Program-made: the position numbers and the translations under genes
In this document: positions 8,686-17,166 of the stretch, piece after piece
Position numbering within the stretch: the first letter of the stretch is position 1
Layout: every line of letters starts with the position of its first letter
Notes under the pieces: model-generated
The model's input: only the letters and a program-made list of their open reading frames with translations
Databases searched by the model: none
Told to the model about the DNA's origin: nothing
From: Ancylobacter rudongensis
Lineage (GTDB): Bacteria > Pseudomonadota > Alphaproteobacteria > Rhizobiales > Xanthobacteraceae
Length of the DNA: 36,334 nt
Direction: 5' to 3'
NCBI RefSeq assembly: GCF_900100155.1
Contig: NZ_FMTP01000013.1
Coordinates: 1 to 36,334 of the forward strand

Positions 8686-9498
8686 CTATCGGGGGCTCAA
8701 CTGCCCCTGATCGACAGGTGCCGCGTCGGGCGCCGGGTGGGGGGTGCCCGTCATCGCCTGGCCGACCGCCGTGGGCCGACGCTTGCGCTGGAGCATGTTC
8801 AGCCCCTCGACCAGCGCCGAGAACGCCATGGCCGCGTAGATATAGCCCTTCGAGACATGGGCGCCGAAGCCTTCCGCGATAAGCGTGGTGCCGATCAGCA
8901 GCAGGAAGCCGAGCGCCAGCATCACGATGGACGGGTTGCGGTTGATGAAGTTCGCCAGCGGACCGGCAGCGAACAGCATGGTCATGACCGCGAAGACGAC
9001 GGCGATCACCATGATCGGGATGTGCTCGGTCATGCCGACGGCGGTGATGATGCTGTCGACCGAGAAGACGAGATCAAGGATCAGGATCTGCACGATGGCC
9101 GCGCTGAAGCTCACCTGCAGAGTGCCGCCAAGCGAGGCCTCCTGCTCGTCATGCGGCGCCATGCTGTGGTGGATTTCTTTGGTCGCCTTCCACACCAGGA
9201 AGAGACCGCCGGCGATCAGGATGATGTCGCGCCACGAGAAAGGATGGCCGAACACCGAAAAGACCGGCTCGACCAGCGTCACGATGATGGCGATGGTGCT
9301 GAGCAGGCCAAGGCGCATCACCAGCGCCAGCCCGATGCCTATGCGGCGGGCGCGTGGACGGATGTCCTCGGGAAGCTTGTTGGTCAGGATCGAGATGAAC
9401 AGAAGGTTGTCGATGCCGAGCACGACCTCCATCGCGATCAGTGTGATCAGCGCCGCCCAGGCCGCCGGGCTGGCGGCAAGTTCCATCAAATAGTCCAC
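8686..9498 (-). CDS. TerC family integral membrane protein
   Basis: A 270-residue inner-membrane protein of the TerC family, named for tellurite resistance and in several members linked to metal (notably manganese) export. About seven TM segments are visible. The two acidic signature motifs are EVVLGIDN at 24-31 (TM1) and DLVFSVDSI at 142-150. The cytosolic loop [15 protein letters not shown] (107-121) is rich in His and acidic residues. The CBS/CorC-HlyC tail seen in YoaE-type members is absent. The start is GTG at 9498, supported by GGGGAG 7 bases upstream; an ATG at 9486 would cut into TM1. It precedes the molybdoenzyme gene and may share its transcript. Substrate is not determinable from sequence. 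Confidence 0.9.
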   Translation of the reverse strand: MDYLMELAASPAAWAALITLIAMEVVLGIDNLLFISILTNKLPEDIRPRARRIGIGLALVMRLGLLSTIAIIVTLVEPVFSVFGHPFSWRDIILIAGGLFLVWKATKEIHHSMAPHDEQEASLGGTLQVSFSAAIVQILILDLVFSVDSIITAVGMTEHIPIMVIAVVFAVMTMLFAAGPLANFINRNPSIVMLALGFLLLIGTTLIAEGFGAHVSKGYIYAAMAFSALVEGLNMLQRKRRPTAVGQAMTGTPHPAPDAAPVDQGQLSPR

Positions 9499-9740
9499 CG
9501 GATCACTCCCCAGAAATCGCCAAGAGACGGGTCGGCGCAGAAACGCCCGCGCAGCGCGCTAACGCACGATGACGCAATTTGGATCGTCGTGAAGGGGGTA
9601 TCGCATTCATCTGAGACACAGTCCTGCCGGCGCGACGTCGGGAAGCGATCCGACATCACGCGAACGCCGGCGGCTCGCGTCAGAGGGGCCCGGATCAACG
9701 GGTGCGAAGAAACTAAGGCAGGCGCGTCGCAAAGCCATCC

Positions 9741-9766
9741 TTGTCGCACATGACAGATTGTCGCAC
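9741..9766. repeat. Direct repeat TTGTCGCAC x2
   Basis: Two identical 9-mers TTGTCGCAC start at 9741 and 9758, a spacing of 17 bases. Spacing above one and a half helical turns and the shared GTCGC core with the nearby inverted repeat suggest a regulator binding region. Chance recurrence in GC-rich DNA is possible. Confidence 0.35.
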
Positions 9767-9835
9767 CCCTGGAGGCTGCCCGGCCGATCTTGACGGCGCC
9801 TCGGTCTCTCCGGGCTGAACAAATCCGACAACTGG

Positions 9836-9852
9836 CTGTCGCCGCGCGACAG
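9836..9852. promoter_or_regulatory. Inverted repeat, possible operator
   Basis: CTGTCGC (9836-9842), spacer CGC, GCGACAG (9846-9852): a perfect 7+3+7 palindrome about 97 bases upstream of the substrate-binding protein start. The geometry fits a dimeric repressor or activator site. It could also form a small RNA hairpin in the leader. Confidence 0.35.
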
Positions 9853-9948
9853 TGGCTTTCTCGCGCGGTTTTGCCGTGTCATCGTCACTTCATCGCCCCG
9901 AACTAGAGCGGACGCTGTTTCGCCCTCCGGGGGCAATGGGAGGTACTG

Positions 9949-11076
9949 ATGACCCGCTTTTCCCGTCGTGACCTGATGAAGGCTGGCGCCTTCGCGCTGG
10001 CCGCGCCTGCCGTGCTGCGCGCCCACGACGCGCTCGCCACCTCCGGCTCGCTCAACGTCTATGCCTGGGGCGACTATTTCGACAAGAACACGCTGCTCGC
10101 CGACTTCACCAACGCCACCGGCGTGAAGGTGAACCTGTCGACCTACGGGTCCAACGAAGAGTGCGAGAACAAGCTGCGCGCCGCCGGCGGCAAGGGCTTC
10201 GACATCATTTTCCCGTCCGTCGACACCGGCCCGAACTACTACAAGGACAATCTGCTCCAGCCGATCGATGAAGCGAAGTTCAAGAGCTCGCTGATCATTC
10301 CGTCGATCTACCGCAACTCGCTCAAGCTCGGCGCTGCCTATCGCGGCAAGCGCTACCTTGTGCCGTTCGACTGGGGCACCGAGGGAATCACTTGGGATTC
10401 GACCAAGTTCCCGGGCAAGAAGTCCGGCGAAATTTCCTACGGCGACATGTGGCTGGCCGACCATCCGAAGCAGACGGCGATCCGCCAGAAGTCTGTCTTC
10501 AACGGCGTGGCGCTCTATCTTGATGCCACCGGCGAACTGAAGTCGGATCGCGGCATGGACCTGTACAAGTCCGAGGCCGATTCGCGGCGCGTCTTCGAGG
10601 GCGTGCTGAAGTACATCCTCGCCCATAAGGGCAATATCGGCGCCTACTGGAACAACGCCACCGAGGCGACCGCCGCCTTCACCGACGCCGGCTGCACCAT
10701 CGGCCAGACCTGGGACACCACTGGCATCCTGCTCCACCGCAACACCGACAAGAAGTGGAGCTACGGCATGCCTAAGGAAGGCGGCCTTGCCTGGACCGAC
10801 ACGCTCGGCATCCCTGCCGGCGCCGAGAATGTCGACCAGGCCTATGCCTTCGCCAACTTCATCTACCAGCCCGAAGTCGGCGCCCGCTTCGCCAACACCA
10901 CCGGCTACAACAGCTGCGCCGCCGGCGCCCAGCAGTTCCTCTCCGAGGAGGCCCGGGCGGCCTTCGATGCGGCGTACCCGGCCGGCACGATCGACAACCT
11001 GTTCTGGTGGCCGATGCAGACCGATTTCTATGCCAAGCTGCGCGGCGAGTATGTCGAGAAGCTGACCAACAGCTGA
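9949..11076 (+). CDS. Polyamine-type ABC transporter substrate-binding protein (PotD/PotF-like)
   Basis: The periplasmic binding protein of the downstream importer, 375 residues. The N-terminus FSRRDLMKAGAFALAAPAVL carries a twin-arginine (Tat) signal, with cleavage probably near ALA (28-30). The mature part begins SGSLNVYAWGDYF, the typical spermidine/putrescine-binding start, and contains TYGSNEECENKLRA and the VPFDWGTEGITWDS hinge region. The likely ligand is a polyamine, but related proteins bind opines or other cationic compounds, so specificity is open. It begins an operon with the ATPase and two permeases. A GC-rich hairpin (11103-11127) follows it, as is common after binding-protein genes that are made in excess. 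The start is supported by GGGAGG 6 bases before the ATG. Confidence 0.9.
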   Translation: MTRFSRRDLMKAGAFALAAPAVLRAHDALATSGSLNVYAWGDYFDKNTLLADFTNATGVKVNLSTYGSNEECENKLRAAGGKGFDIIFPSVDTGPNYYKDNLLQPIDEAKFKSSLIIPSIYRNSLKLGAAYRGKRYLVPFDWGTEGITWDSTKFPGKKSGEISYGDMWLADHPKQTAIRQKSVFNGVALYLDATGELKSDRGMDLYKSEADSRRVFEGVLKYILAHKGNIGAYWNNATEATAAFTDAGCTIGQTWDTTGILLHRNTDKKWSYGMPKEGGLAWTDTLGIPAGAENVDQAYAFANFIYQPEVGARFANTTGYNSCAAGAQQFLSEEARAAFDAAYPAGTIDNLFWWPMQTDFYAKLRGEYVEKLTNS

Positions 11077-11102
11077 TACCGCCCGCCCATTGCGACGAAA
11101 CA

Positions 11103-11127
11103 CATCCCCGGGCCTGTCCCGGGGATG
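11103..11127 (+). terminator. Intercistronic hairpin between binding-protein and ATPase genes
   Basis: CATCCCCGGG (11103-11112) pairs perfectly with CCCGGGGATG (11118-11127) around a 5-base loop. No T-tract follows. Placed right after the binding-protein gene, it probably stabilises that 3' end or partly attenuates readthrough, giving more binding protein than membrane components. It also contains the ATG at 11125, which argues against that codon as the ATPase start. Confidence 0.55.
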
Positions 11128-11196
11128 CTTGCTACTCTCGTTGATGCTCCCAAGCATGTGGACGGCCGGACAATTCCGGCAAGGATGGACCACCTC

Positions 11197-12291
11197 ATGG
11201 CTGATGGAACTCCCATGCGCGGCAAGGACGTGCGGCTCGACCAGGTCTCGATCCGCTTCGGCGATTCCACCGCCGTGCAGCCGACCGACCTTTCCATCCA
11301 GGCCGGCGAGTTCTTCTCCATCCTTGGACCCTCCGGCTGCGGCAAGACCACGCTGCTGCGCACCATTTCCGGCTTCATCGAGCCGACGGCCGGCCGGGTG
11401 CTGATCGGCGGCGAGGACATGGCCGGCAAGGGCCCCAATGAGCGGCCCACCGCGCTGATCTTCCAGAATCTCGCGCTTTTCCCGCTGATGAGCGTGGCCG
11501 AGAACGTCGCCTTCGGCCTGGAGGCGCGCGGCATGCGCAAGGTGGAGCGGCTGAAGCGGGCGCAGGAGCTGCTCGAACTGGTCGCGCTCAGTGGCTATGG
11601 CGACAAGAAGCCGGCGGACCTCTCCGGTGGCCAGCGCCAGCGCGTCGCCATCGCCCGGGCACTCGCTGTCGAGCCTGCCGTGCTGCTGCTGGACGAGCCG
11701 CTCTCGGCGCTCGATCTCAAGCTGCGCCAGCATATGCGCTCAGAACTGCGCGCCATCCAGAAGCGCGTGGGAATCACCTTCATTTACATCACCCACGACC
11801 AGGGCGAGGCGCTTGCCATGTCCGACCGCGTGGCGGTGATGAGCCGGGGCAAGCTGGAGCAGGTGGCGGATGCCGATACGCTCTATGCCGAGCCGGCCAC
11901 CCCCTTCGTCGCCACCTTCGTCGGCGAGCAGAACGTGCTGCGCGGCACCGTGTCGAGCCTCGCCGATACGGTCGCTACGGTCGACACGCCGATCGGTCGG
12001 ATCGAGGGACGGGTGAAGGGCCCGATCCGGCTGGGCGAGGAGGCTCTGCTGATGGTTCGCCCCGAGCGCATCGTGCTCGGCCCCGGCGGCGCCAACACGG
12101 TCGCCGCCCGCCTCGCCGCGCGCAACCTCGAAGGTCCTTCCGTACATCTTCACTGCGCCGCAGCGGGGCAAACGCTCACCGTCACCGTGCCGAACGGCCC
12201 CTCGGTGCGCGAACTGCCGGAGGAACTGACCCTGTCCTTCGGCATTGACGACGCGCTGGTCTACCCCCTCGGAGCGCTAGCCCATGGGTAG
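11197..12291 (+). CDS. Polyamine-type ABC transporter ATP-binding protein (PotA-like)
   Basis: The ATPase subunit of the importer. Numbering from the start at 11197, Walker A is GPSGCGKTT at 44-52, the Q-loop glutamine is in FQNLALFPLMSV near 90, the signature LSGGQ is at 142-146, and Walker B is VLLLDEP at 162-168, with the H-loop in YITHDQGEA. A C-terminal TOBE domain follows (about 250-364). The frame stays open upstream to 11125, but that ATG lies in a hairpin. ATG 11197 (MADGTPMRGK) is preferred with AAGGA at 11181-11185; ATG 11185 is the alternative. Length is 364 residues. Its stop overlaps the next start by 8 bases, indicating translational coupling. Confidence 0.92.
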   Translation: MADGTPMRGKDVRLDQVSIRFGDSTAVQPTDLSIQAGEFFSILGPSGCGKTTLLRTISGFIEPTAGRVLIGGEDMAGKGPNERPTALIFQNLALFPLMSVAENVAFGLEARGMRKVERLKRAQELLELVALSGYGDKKPADLSGGQRQRVAIARALAVEPAVLLLDEPLSALDLKLRQHMRSELRAIQKRVGITFIYITHDQGEALAMSDRVAVMSRGKLEQVADADTLYAEPATPFVATFVGEQNVLRGTVSSLADTVATVDTPIGRIEGRVKGPIRLGEEALLMVRPERIVLGPGGANTVAARLAARNLEGPSVHLHCAAAGQTLTVTVPNGPSVRELPEELTLSFGIDDALVYPLGALAHG

Positions 12292-13321
12292 CCTCGCCCG
12301 CGCCTATGGCCGCCCCCTCGCCTCGGTGATTGCCGGCATCGCGGTGGCGTGGGTCCTCGTACTGATCCTGGTGCCGCTCGGGGCGATGGTCGAGCAGTCG
12401 CTGTGGTGGCGTGACTCGAAGGGCGACGCCTCGCTGAGCATCGACCGGCTCTATAACGATATCTCGCTGATTGAGCTCGACCTCGAGACCGAAACCGATC
12501 CGGCCAAACAGGCCGCGTTCGACCAGAGCCTCGTGGAGAAGCGGGCGGAGATCGCCACGCTGGAGGCGCAGGAGACGAACCCGCCGAAGACCTACGGCCT
12601 GGCCAATTTCACCCGCATGAGCGGGCTGCACTTCTACATCTTCGTGCGCACGATTTTTTACGCCCTGCTGGTGACGGCGTTGGCGCTGGTCGTCTGCTAT
12701 CCGGTCGCCTATGTGGTGGCGCTGGCGAGCGGGCCACGCAAGGCGATCATCCTGATGGTCGCCCTCATCGTCCCCTACGCGATCAACGAATTGCTGCGGG
12801 TCTATGCCTGGCTGATGATCCTCGACTATCGCGGCGTCATCAATGGCGTGCTGCAATGGATGGGTTTCATCGATCTCGACGCCCGCGAGTGGATCCCCTT
12901 CCTGGAGAACCCCTCCGCCGTCTTTCTGGCGATGATCTATACCTATGTGCTGTTCATGGTGTTCCCGATGGTGAACACGCTGGAGACGCTGGACCGCAAC
13001 CAGATCGAGGCCGCCCGCGACCTCGGCGCTTCCACCTTCCGCATCCATCGCCGCGTCATCATCCCGCACGCCAAGCCGGGCATCGCGGTGGGCTGCATCA
13101 TGACCTTCATGCTCTCCGCCGGCTCCTATTCGGTGCCGGCGATCATGACGCGCGGCCAGGGCGGCGACTGGTTCAGCCAGCTCGTCTACCGGCAGTTCTA
13201 TGAGAGCAACAACTGGAACATGGGCTCGGCCTACGCGGTCTCGCTCCTCGTGGTCTGCACCGCCTTCATCCTGCTGATGATGCGCCTGTTCGGCGTCGGG
13301 CTGAGGGACATCGCCAAATGA
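12284..13321 (+). CDS. Polyamine-type ABC transporter permease (PotB-like)
   Basis: First membrane subunit of the importer, 345 residues. TM1 spans about 13-36. The BPD permease domain with five more TMs spans about 120-335. The EAA loop that contacts the ATPase is EAARDLGASTFRIHRR. Unusually, about 60 residues (41-103), highly charged and helical with heptad-like spacing (ELDLETETDPAKQ, SLVEKRAEIATLEAQE), sit between TM1 and TM2. By topology this is periplasmic and probably a coiled coil near the binding-protein docking face. The start overlaps the ATPase stop, and the stop overlaps the next start as ATGA. Similar long TM1-TM2 loops occur in some alphaproteobacterial PotB homologues, from memory. 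Confidence 0.9.
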   Translation: MGSLARAYGRPLASVIAGIAVAWVLVLILVPLGAMVEQSLWWRDSKGDASLSIDRLYNDISLIELDLETETDPAKQAAFDQSLVEKRAEIATLEAQETNPPKTYGLANFTRMSGLHFYIFVRTIFYALLVTALALVVCYPVAYVVALASGPRKAIILMVALIVPYAINELLRVYAWLMILDYRGVINGVLQWMGFIDLDAREWIPFLENPSAVFLAMIYTYVLFMVFPMVNTLETLDRNQIEAARDLGASTFRIHRRVIIPHAKPGIAVGCIMTFMLSAGSYSVPAIMTRGQGGDWFSQLVYRQFYESNNWNMGSAYAVSLLVVCTAFILLMMRLFGVGLRDIAK

Positions 13322-14115
13322 GCACCGCCACCGAGAGCGCCGGCGCGCGGCTGGTGCTCAACATCTACATCGGCCTGTTCGTTCTCTACCTCTTCCTGCC
13401 CCTGGCGGTGATGTCGGCGGCGGCATTCAATGCGTTCGACTACCCCTCGGTCACGCAATGGCAGGGTTTTACCCTTAAGTGGTTCGTTGCCCTGGCCCAT
13501 GACCAGCGGCTGCTTCAGGGGCTGGTGAACTCGGTCCTGGTGGCGCTTGGTGTGATCGCCGTCTCAATCCCCGCCGGCCTGTCGGGCGCGCTGATCCTCA
13601 CGCGCCTGGGCCAGCGCTCCGGCACAATGCTCTATTCCGTGCTGGTCTCGCCGGTGCTGACACCGGGGATCATCCTCGGCATTTCAAGCTTGATCTTCTG
13701 GCGGGAATTCGGCGTGCCGGGCGGGCTGTTCGTCGCCGTCATGGCGCAGTCGAGCTTCATCGCCTCCTACGCCATGCTGCTCTTCCTCGCCCGGCTGCAG
13801 CGCCAGGACCGCACGCTGGAAGAGGCTGCGCTCGACCTCGGCGCCAGCCATCTGCTGGTGTTCCGCCGCATCACCCTGCCCTTTCTGGCGCCGACCTGCT
13901 TTACCGCCGCCGTCGTCGCATTCCTGCAATCGTTCGAGAACTACAACACCACGGTGTTCGCCATCGGAGGCGAGTGGACTCTTGTCACCGAGATCGCCTC
14001 GCGGCTGCGCTTCGGGCTCTCGCCGGTGATCAACGTCGTGGGAGTGATCTTCGTGGCGCTGACCCTTGTCGCCGCCATCACCTATGTCGTGCTGAAGAAA
14101 AAGCTGAAGGCATAA
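13318..14115 (+). CDS. Polyamine-type ABC transporter permease (PotC-like)
   Basis: Second membrane subunit of the importer, 265 residues with six TM segments. The EAA motif is EEAALDLGASHLLVFRR, followed by the usual TLPFLAP. It is translationally coupled to the upstream permease through an ATGA overlap (13318-13321) and completes the binding protein-ATPase-permease-permease operon. No strong terminator was found immediately after its stop, so some readthrough into the outer-membrane barrel gene at 14226 is possible. Confidence 0.92.
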   Translation: MSTATESAGARLVLNIYIGLFVLYLFLPLAVMSAAAFNAFDYPSVTQWQGFTLKWFVALAHDQRLLQGLVNSVLVALGVIAVSIPAGLSGALILTRLGQRSGTMLYSVLVSPVLTPGIILGISSLIFWREFGVPGGLFVAVMAQSSFIASYAMLLFLARLQRQDRTLEEAALDLGASHLLVFRRITLPFLAPTCFTAAVVAFLQSFENYNTTVFAIGGEWTLVTEIASRLRFGLSPVINVVGVIFVALTLVAAITYVVLKKKLKA

Positions 14116-14225
14116 GGCTTCAAGAGCTTCGACATACCTATGAACTGTTGGCCAGAACCAGGACCCGTTCGCGCGGGACCTCCGATGTCGCGCACGCTGC
14201 GAACAACAACCTTTGGGGTTAGTTC

Positions 14226-14819
14226 ATGCGCGCCGGCACCCTTGCTGCCTTTTGCCTTCTTCTATGCATGTCGACGCTCACGCCGGCTCTTGCGGGCAGT
14301 ACCACCCTTTCCGGCAACGTGACGACCGAGCGCGTTCCGGATGATTTCAGCGACACCAAAGGCACCGACTGGGGCCTCGGCATCGCCCACACCTTCGACA
14401 ACCACTTCATCCTTGCCGCTAATGGCAAGTATTACGACACGGCGCGAACCACCGACTACAAGGTCAATGTCGACGCGTCGGTCGGCTACACGCACAATTT
14501 CGGCGCCTTCGCCCTGACAGGAATGGCCGGCATCGGCCAGCACTTCATCGAGTCGGACAATCTAAGCAACTTCCCCTACTACTTCTTCTCCGTGGCGGCC
14601 GACATTCCGATCACCAAGCAGTTTACCTGGACTGCGTTCAAGGTGCGCTATCGTAACGCCTTTGACACTGCCAACGACTACAACACGCCTGAAGTCGCCA
14701 CCGGCATCAGCTATTGGGCGACCGACCATACCGCCATCACGCTCTTCATCGAACGCGACTGGACCGATGGCGAGCCGGCCTATAACGGCATCGAGCTCGG
14801 CTTCAAGCACAAGTTCTGA
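14226..14819 (+). CDS. Small outer-membrane beta-barrel-like protein
   Basis: A 197-residue protein with a signal peptide (1-23, cleavage near ALA/G). The mature part is a run of alternating amphipathic strands: TTLSGNVTTERV, WGLGIAHTF, FILAANGKYY, VNVDASVGYTHNF, FALTGMAGIGQHF and so on. It ends in a terminal phenylalanine (IELGFKHKF), the C-terminal signature recognised by the Bam machinery. About eight strands fit the length, similar to OmpW- or OmpX-sized barrels, but I do not recognise the exact family. Its closeness to the polyamine transporter, 110 bases away on the same strand, may be incidental. A cruciform-like hairpin follows at 14841-14878. Confidence 0.75.
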   Translation: MRAGTLAAFCLLLCMSTLTPALAGSTTLSGNVTTERVPDDFSDTKGTDWGLGIAHTFDNHFILAANGKYYDTARTTDYKVNVDASVGYTHNFGAFALTGMAGIGQHFIESDNLSNFPYYFFSVAADIPITKQFTWTAFKVRYRNAFDTANDYNTPEVATGISYWATDHTAITLFIERDWTDGEPAYNGIELGFKHKF

Positions 14820-14840
14820 GCCGGCTAGCCTCACCCGAAC

Positions 14841-14878
14841 GTGATGCACGCGGTCGTGACCGCGGCACCTGGCATCAC
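14841..14878 (+). terminator. Two-tier hairpin after the barrel gene
   Basis: Outer stem GTGATGC (14841-14847)/GCATCAC (14872-14878) and inner stem CGCGGT (14849-14854)/ACCGCG (14859-14864) with loop CGTG. It starts 21 bases after the stop at 14819. There is no T-tract, so it is a weak or Rho-assisted terminator or a 3'-end stabiliser. Confidence 0.45.
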
Positions 14879-14929
14879 TAGCGTGCGGCGACGAACCCGA
14901 TGGGTCGCCCACTCACGACGGAGCCTGCG

Positions 14930-15922
14930 ATGACGATCATGTCCCGCCGCCATGCGCTTGCCGGTGCCGCCAGCCTGGCCGCGCTTCCCGCTGCATTGCC
15001 GCTGTTGGCGACCGGCACGTCGCCGGCCGTCGCCCAGGCGGGTGCGGGGCAGCAAGTACCCGGCCTCTACCGCTATCTGGTCGGCAGCGCCGAATTGACG
15101 GCCGTCAATGACGGCATGCGCACCTTCCCGTTGCCCGACGGCTTCGTGCGCAACGCCTCGCGCGACGAAATCAATGCGGCGCTCGACCTCGCCTTCCTGC
15201 CCAAGGACACGTTGTCGATCCCGTTCAACCCGCTGCTGATCAATAATGGCGGCAAGCTGACACTGATCGATACCGGCAACGGGCCGCAATCGGGCAATGC
15301 GCCGGTTGGGCGGCTCCAGGCCAATCTTGCCTGGGCGGGGGTCAAGCCGGCGGACATCGAGACGGTGGTCATCTCGCATTTCCATGGCGACCACATTAAC
15401 GGCCTGCGCGCGGCCGATGGCGGGCTCGCCTTCCCCAATGCCGAGATTCTCGTCCCCGAGGCCGAATGGGCGTTCTGGATGGATGAAGGGGAGATGAGCC
15501 GAGCGCCGGAAGGCCAGAAGGCCGCTTTCCAGAATGTGCGGCGGGTGTTCAAGGATATCGACAGCAAGGTGAACCGCTATGGCTGGGACAAGGAGATCGC
15601 TCCCGGCCTGACCACCGTCGACGCTTCCGGCCATACGCCCGGCCACACGGCGTTCATCTTTGCCTCCGGCAATGACCGGCTTTTCATCCAGTCTGACACC
15701 ACCAACACGCCGATCCTGTTTGCGCCGAACCCGGATTGGCAGGTGCAGTACGACATGGACGGCGCGAAGGCGGCGCAGACGCGGCGACGCATCTACGACA
15801 TGGTGGCGGCGGAGCGTCTCCAATTGACGGGCTACCACTACCCGTTCCCGGCGACCGGCTTCATCCGCAAGGAAGGCGACGGCTACGCCGTGGTGCCGGC
15901 CCTCTGGCGCCCTGTTCTCTGA
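14930..15922 (+). CDS. Exported MBL-fold metallo-hydrolase
   Basis: A 330-residue metallo-beta-lactamase-fold hydrolase with an N-terminal SRRHALAGAASLAAL segment that reads as a Tat signal, with cleavage near AVAQA (33-37). The dinuclear zinc site is complete: HFHGDH at 150-155 (His150, His152, Asp154, His155), the GHTPGH region with His239, the bridging Asp256 and the late His303. ISHFHGDHINGL and SGHTPGHT are typical of the branch that includes AHL lactonase-like and methyl parathion hydrolase-like enzymes, but substrate cannot be assigned. The start at 14930 is preferred with GGAG 6 bases upstream; an in-frame ATG at 14900 would put 10 residues before the signal. A GC hairpin (15931-15956) follows. 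Confidence 0.88.
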   Translation: MTIMSRRHALAGAASLAALPAALPLLATGTSPAVAQAGAGQQVPGLYRYLVGSAELTAVNDGMRTFPLPDGFVRNASRDEINAALDLAFLPKDTLSIPFNPLLINNGGKLTLIDTGNGPQSGNAPVGRLQANLAWAGVKPADIETVVISHFHGDHINGLRAADGGLAFPNAEILVPEAEWAFWMDEGEMSRAPEGQKAAFQNVRRVFKDIDSKVNRYGWDKEIAPGLTTVDASGHTPGHTAFIFASGNDRLFIQSDTTNTPILFAPNPDWQVQYDMDGAKAAQTRRRIYDMVAAERLQLTGYHYPFPATGFIRKEGDGYAVVPALWRPVL

Positions 15923-15930
15923 CCGGCCAG

Positions 15931-15956
15931 CGCCGCGCCCCATCGGCGGCGCGGCG
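15931..15956 (+). terminator. GC-rich hairpin after the MBL hydrolase gene
   Basis: CGCCGCGCC (15931-15939) pairs with GGCGCGGCG (15948-15956) around an 8-base loop, starting 9 bases after the stop. No T-run follows. It is probably an inefficient terminator or a 3'-end stabiliser. Confidence 0.45.
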
Positions 15957-16040
15957 TCCGGCTTGGGCATATGGGTTGGCAAAACCGGCAGCGCGGGGCT
16001 ATGTCTCGCGCAATCGTTTCCGTGAGCCGAGGCCCCGCCC

Positions 16041-16286
16041 ATGTCCGAACCTCTTCCCGACCGCCTGTCGAGCGATCCGAGCAGCCCGTTTCACAATGCG
16101 GAGCTGCTGGAGCGTGGCGTCGGCATCCGCTTCAAGGGCGCGGAGAAAACCAATGTCGAGGAGTACTGCGTCAGCGAGGGCTGGATCCGCGTCTCGGTCG
16201 GCAAGGCGAAAGACCGCGCCGGCAACCCGATGACGGTTAAGCTGGTCGGGCCGGTCGAGCCCTATCTGCGCGACCCCGCAGACTGA
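16041..16286 (+). CDS. DUF3297 family protein
   Basis: An 81-residue cytoplasmic protein matching the DUF3297 pattern: [14 protein letters not shown] at the start, [38 protein letters not shown], and [15 protein letters not shown] near the end. Members are about 80 residues and widespread in Proteobacteria. Older entries call some of them glutathione peroxidase, which the sequence does not support. A GAGG-type ribosome-binding site lies 10 bases before the ATG. NAD kinase follows 53 bases downstream on the same strand, so a two-gene unit is possible. Function is unknown. Confidence 0.88.
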   Translation: MSEPLPDRLSSDPSSPFHNAELLERGVGIRFKGAEKTNVEEYCVSEGWIRVSVGKAKDRAGNPMTVKLVGPVEPYLRDPAD

Positions 16287-16339
16287 GCGGCACGCTCGCG
16301 CCAGCTCTGCGCCTTTTCACCCCGAACCGGGCTGTCCGC

Positions 16340-17158
16340 ATGAACGAAGTCGCCCGCCCCGCCGGTTCGAGCAGCAACGAGGTCGACGCGGCACCAGCCT
16401 TTGGCCGCATCGCCTTCGTCGCCAGCGAAGCGCCGGACGCCCTCCAGGCCCAGGCGCGACTAGTCGCGCGCTACGGCACGGTGGCTCCGGAAGACGCCGA
16501 CGTCATCATCGCCCTCGGCGGTGACGGCTTCATGCTGCAGACCCTGCACCGCTTCCGCGACAGCGGGACGCCGATCTACGGCATGAATCGCGGGTCGGTC
16601 GGCTTTCTCATGAACAGCTTTCGCGAGGAGGACCTGCCGGCGCGCATCGCCGCCTCGCAGCGCGTGGTCATTCACCCACTGATGATGGAAGCAACCGACA
16701 TCAAGGGACGCCAGCACCGCGCCTGGGCCATCAACGAGGTTTCCCTCATCCGCCAGTCCTACCAGGCGGCGAAGCTGCGCATCGCCATCGATGGCAAGGT
16801 GCGGATGGAGGAACTGATCTGCGACGGCGTGCTGGTGGCGACCCCGGCCGGTTCGACGGCCTACAACCTGTCCGCCCAGGGTCCGATCCTGCCGATCGGC
16901 ACGCCGCTCCTCGCCGTCACGCCGATCTCCGCCTTCCGGCCGCGCCGTTGGCGTGGTGCGCTGGTGCCTGACAGGGCCCGCGTCGACATTGCCGTGATGG
17001 AGTTCGAAAAGCGGCCGGTGAATGCCACGGCCGATCATTTCGAGGTGCGCGACGTGGTGGCCGTGCGGGCCCGGCTCGATCCGAACTCGTCAATGACCAT
17101 GCTGGTCGACCGCGACCATTCGATCGAGGAGCGCATTCTGGCCGAGCAGTTCGGCTAA
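16340..17158 (+). CDS. nadK: NAD kinase
   Basis: Phosphorylates NAD to NADP, a cytoplasmic enzyme and the only de novo source of NADP. The catalytic GGDG lies at 60-63 ([16 protein letters not shown]). [12 protein letters not shown] follows at 81-92, the NAD-binding NE at 132-133 ([10 protein letters not shown]), and [20 protein letters not shown] at 161-180. The length of 272 residues is typical of the shorter alphaproteobacterial type that lacks a long N-terminal extension; the first 20 residues are poorly conserved, so the true start could be slightly downstream. The gene ends 8 bases from the convergent DUF2336 gene. Confidence 0.95.
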   Translation: MNEVARPAGSSSNEVDAAPAFGRIAFVASEAPDALQAQARLVARYGTVAPEDADVIIALGGDGFMLQTLHRFRDSGTPIYGMNRGSVGFLMNSFREEDLPARIAASQRVVIHPLMMEATDIKGRQHRAWAINEVSLIRQSYQAAKLRIAIDGKVRMEELICDGVLVATPAGSTAYNLSAQGPILPIGTPLLAVTPISAFRPRRWRGALVPDRARVDIAVMEFEKRPVNATADHFEVRDVVAVRARLDPNSSMTMLVDRDHSIEERILAEQFG

Positions 17159-17166
17159 AGAGGCGT

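Larger units (their letters stand above)
9499..9948. other. Divergent regulatory region upstream of the polyamine transporter operon
   Basis: A 450-base gap between terC (minus) and the substrate-binding protein gene (plus) with no recognisable gene. It contains a direct repeat TTGTCGCAC (9741-9749 and 9758-9766) and a perfect inverted repeat CTGTCGC/GCGACAG (9836-9852), listed separately. The gene at 9949 has a good GGGAGG Shine-Dalgarno. No clear -35/-10 pair was found for either side. Confidence 0.5.

Noticed and set aside
9607..11733. Long minus-strand open frame opposite the binding-protein and ATPase genes
   Set aside because: Antisense to two well-identified ABC genes, with no domain signature and biased composition.
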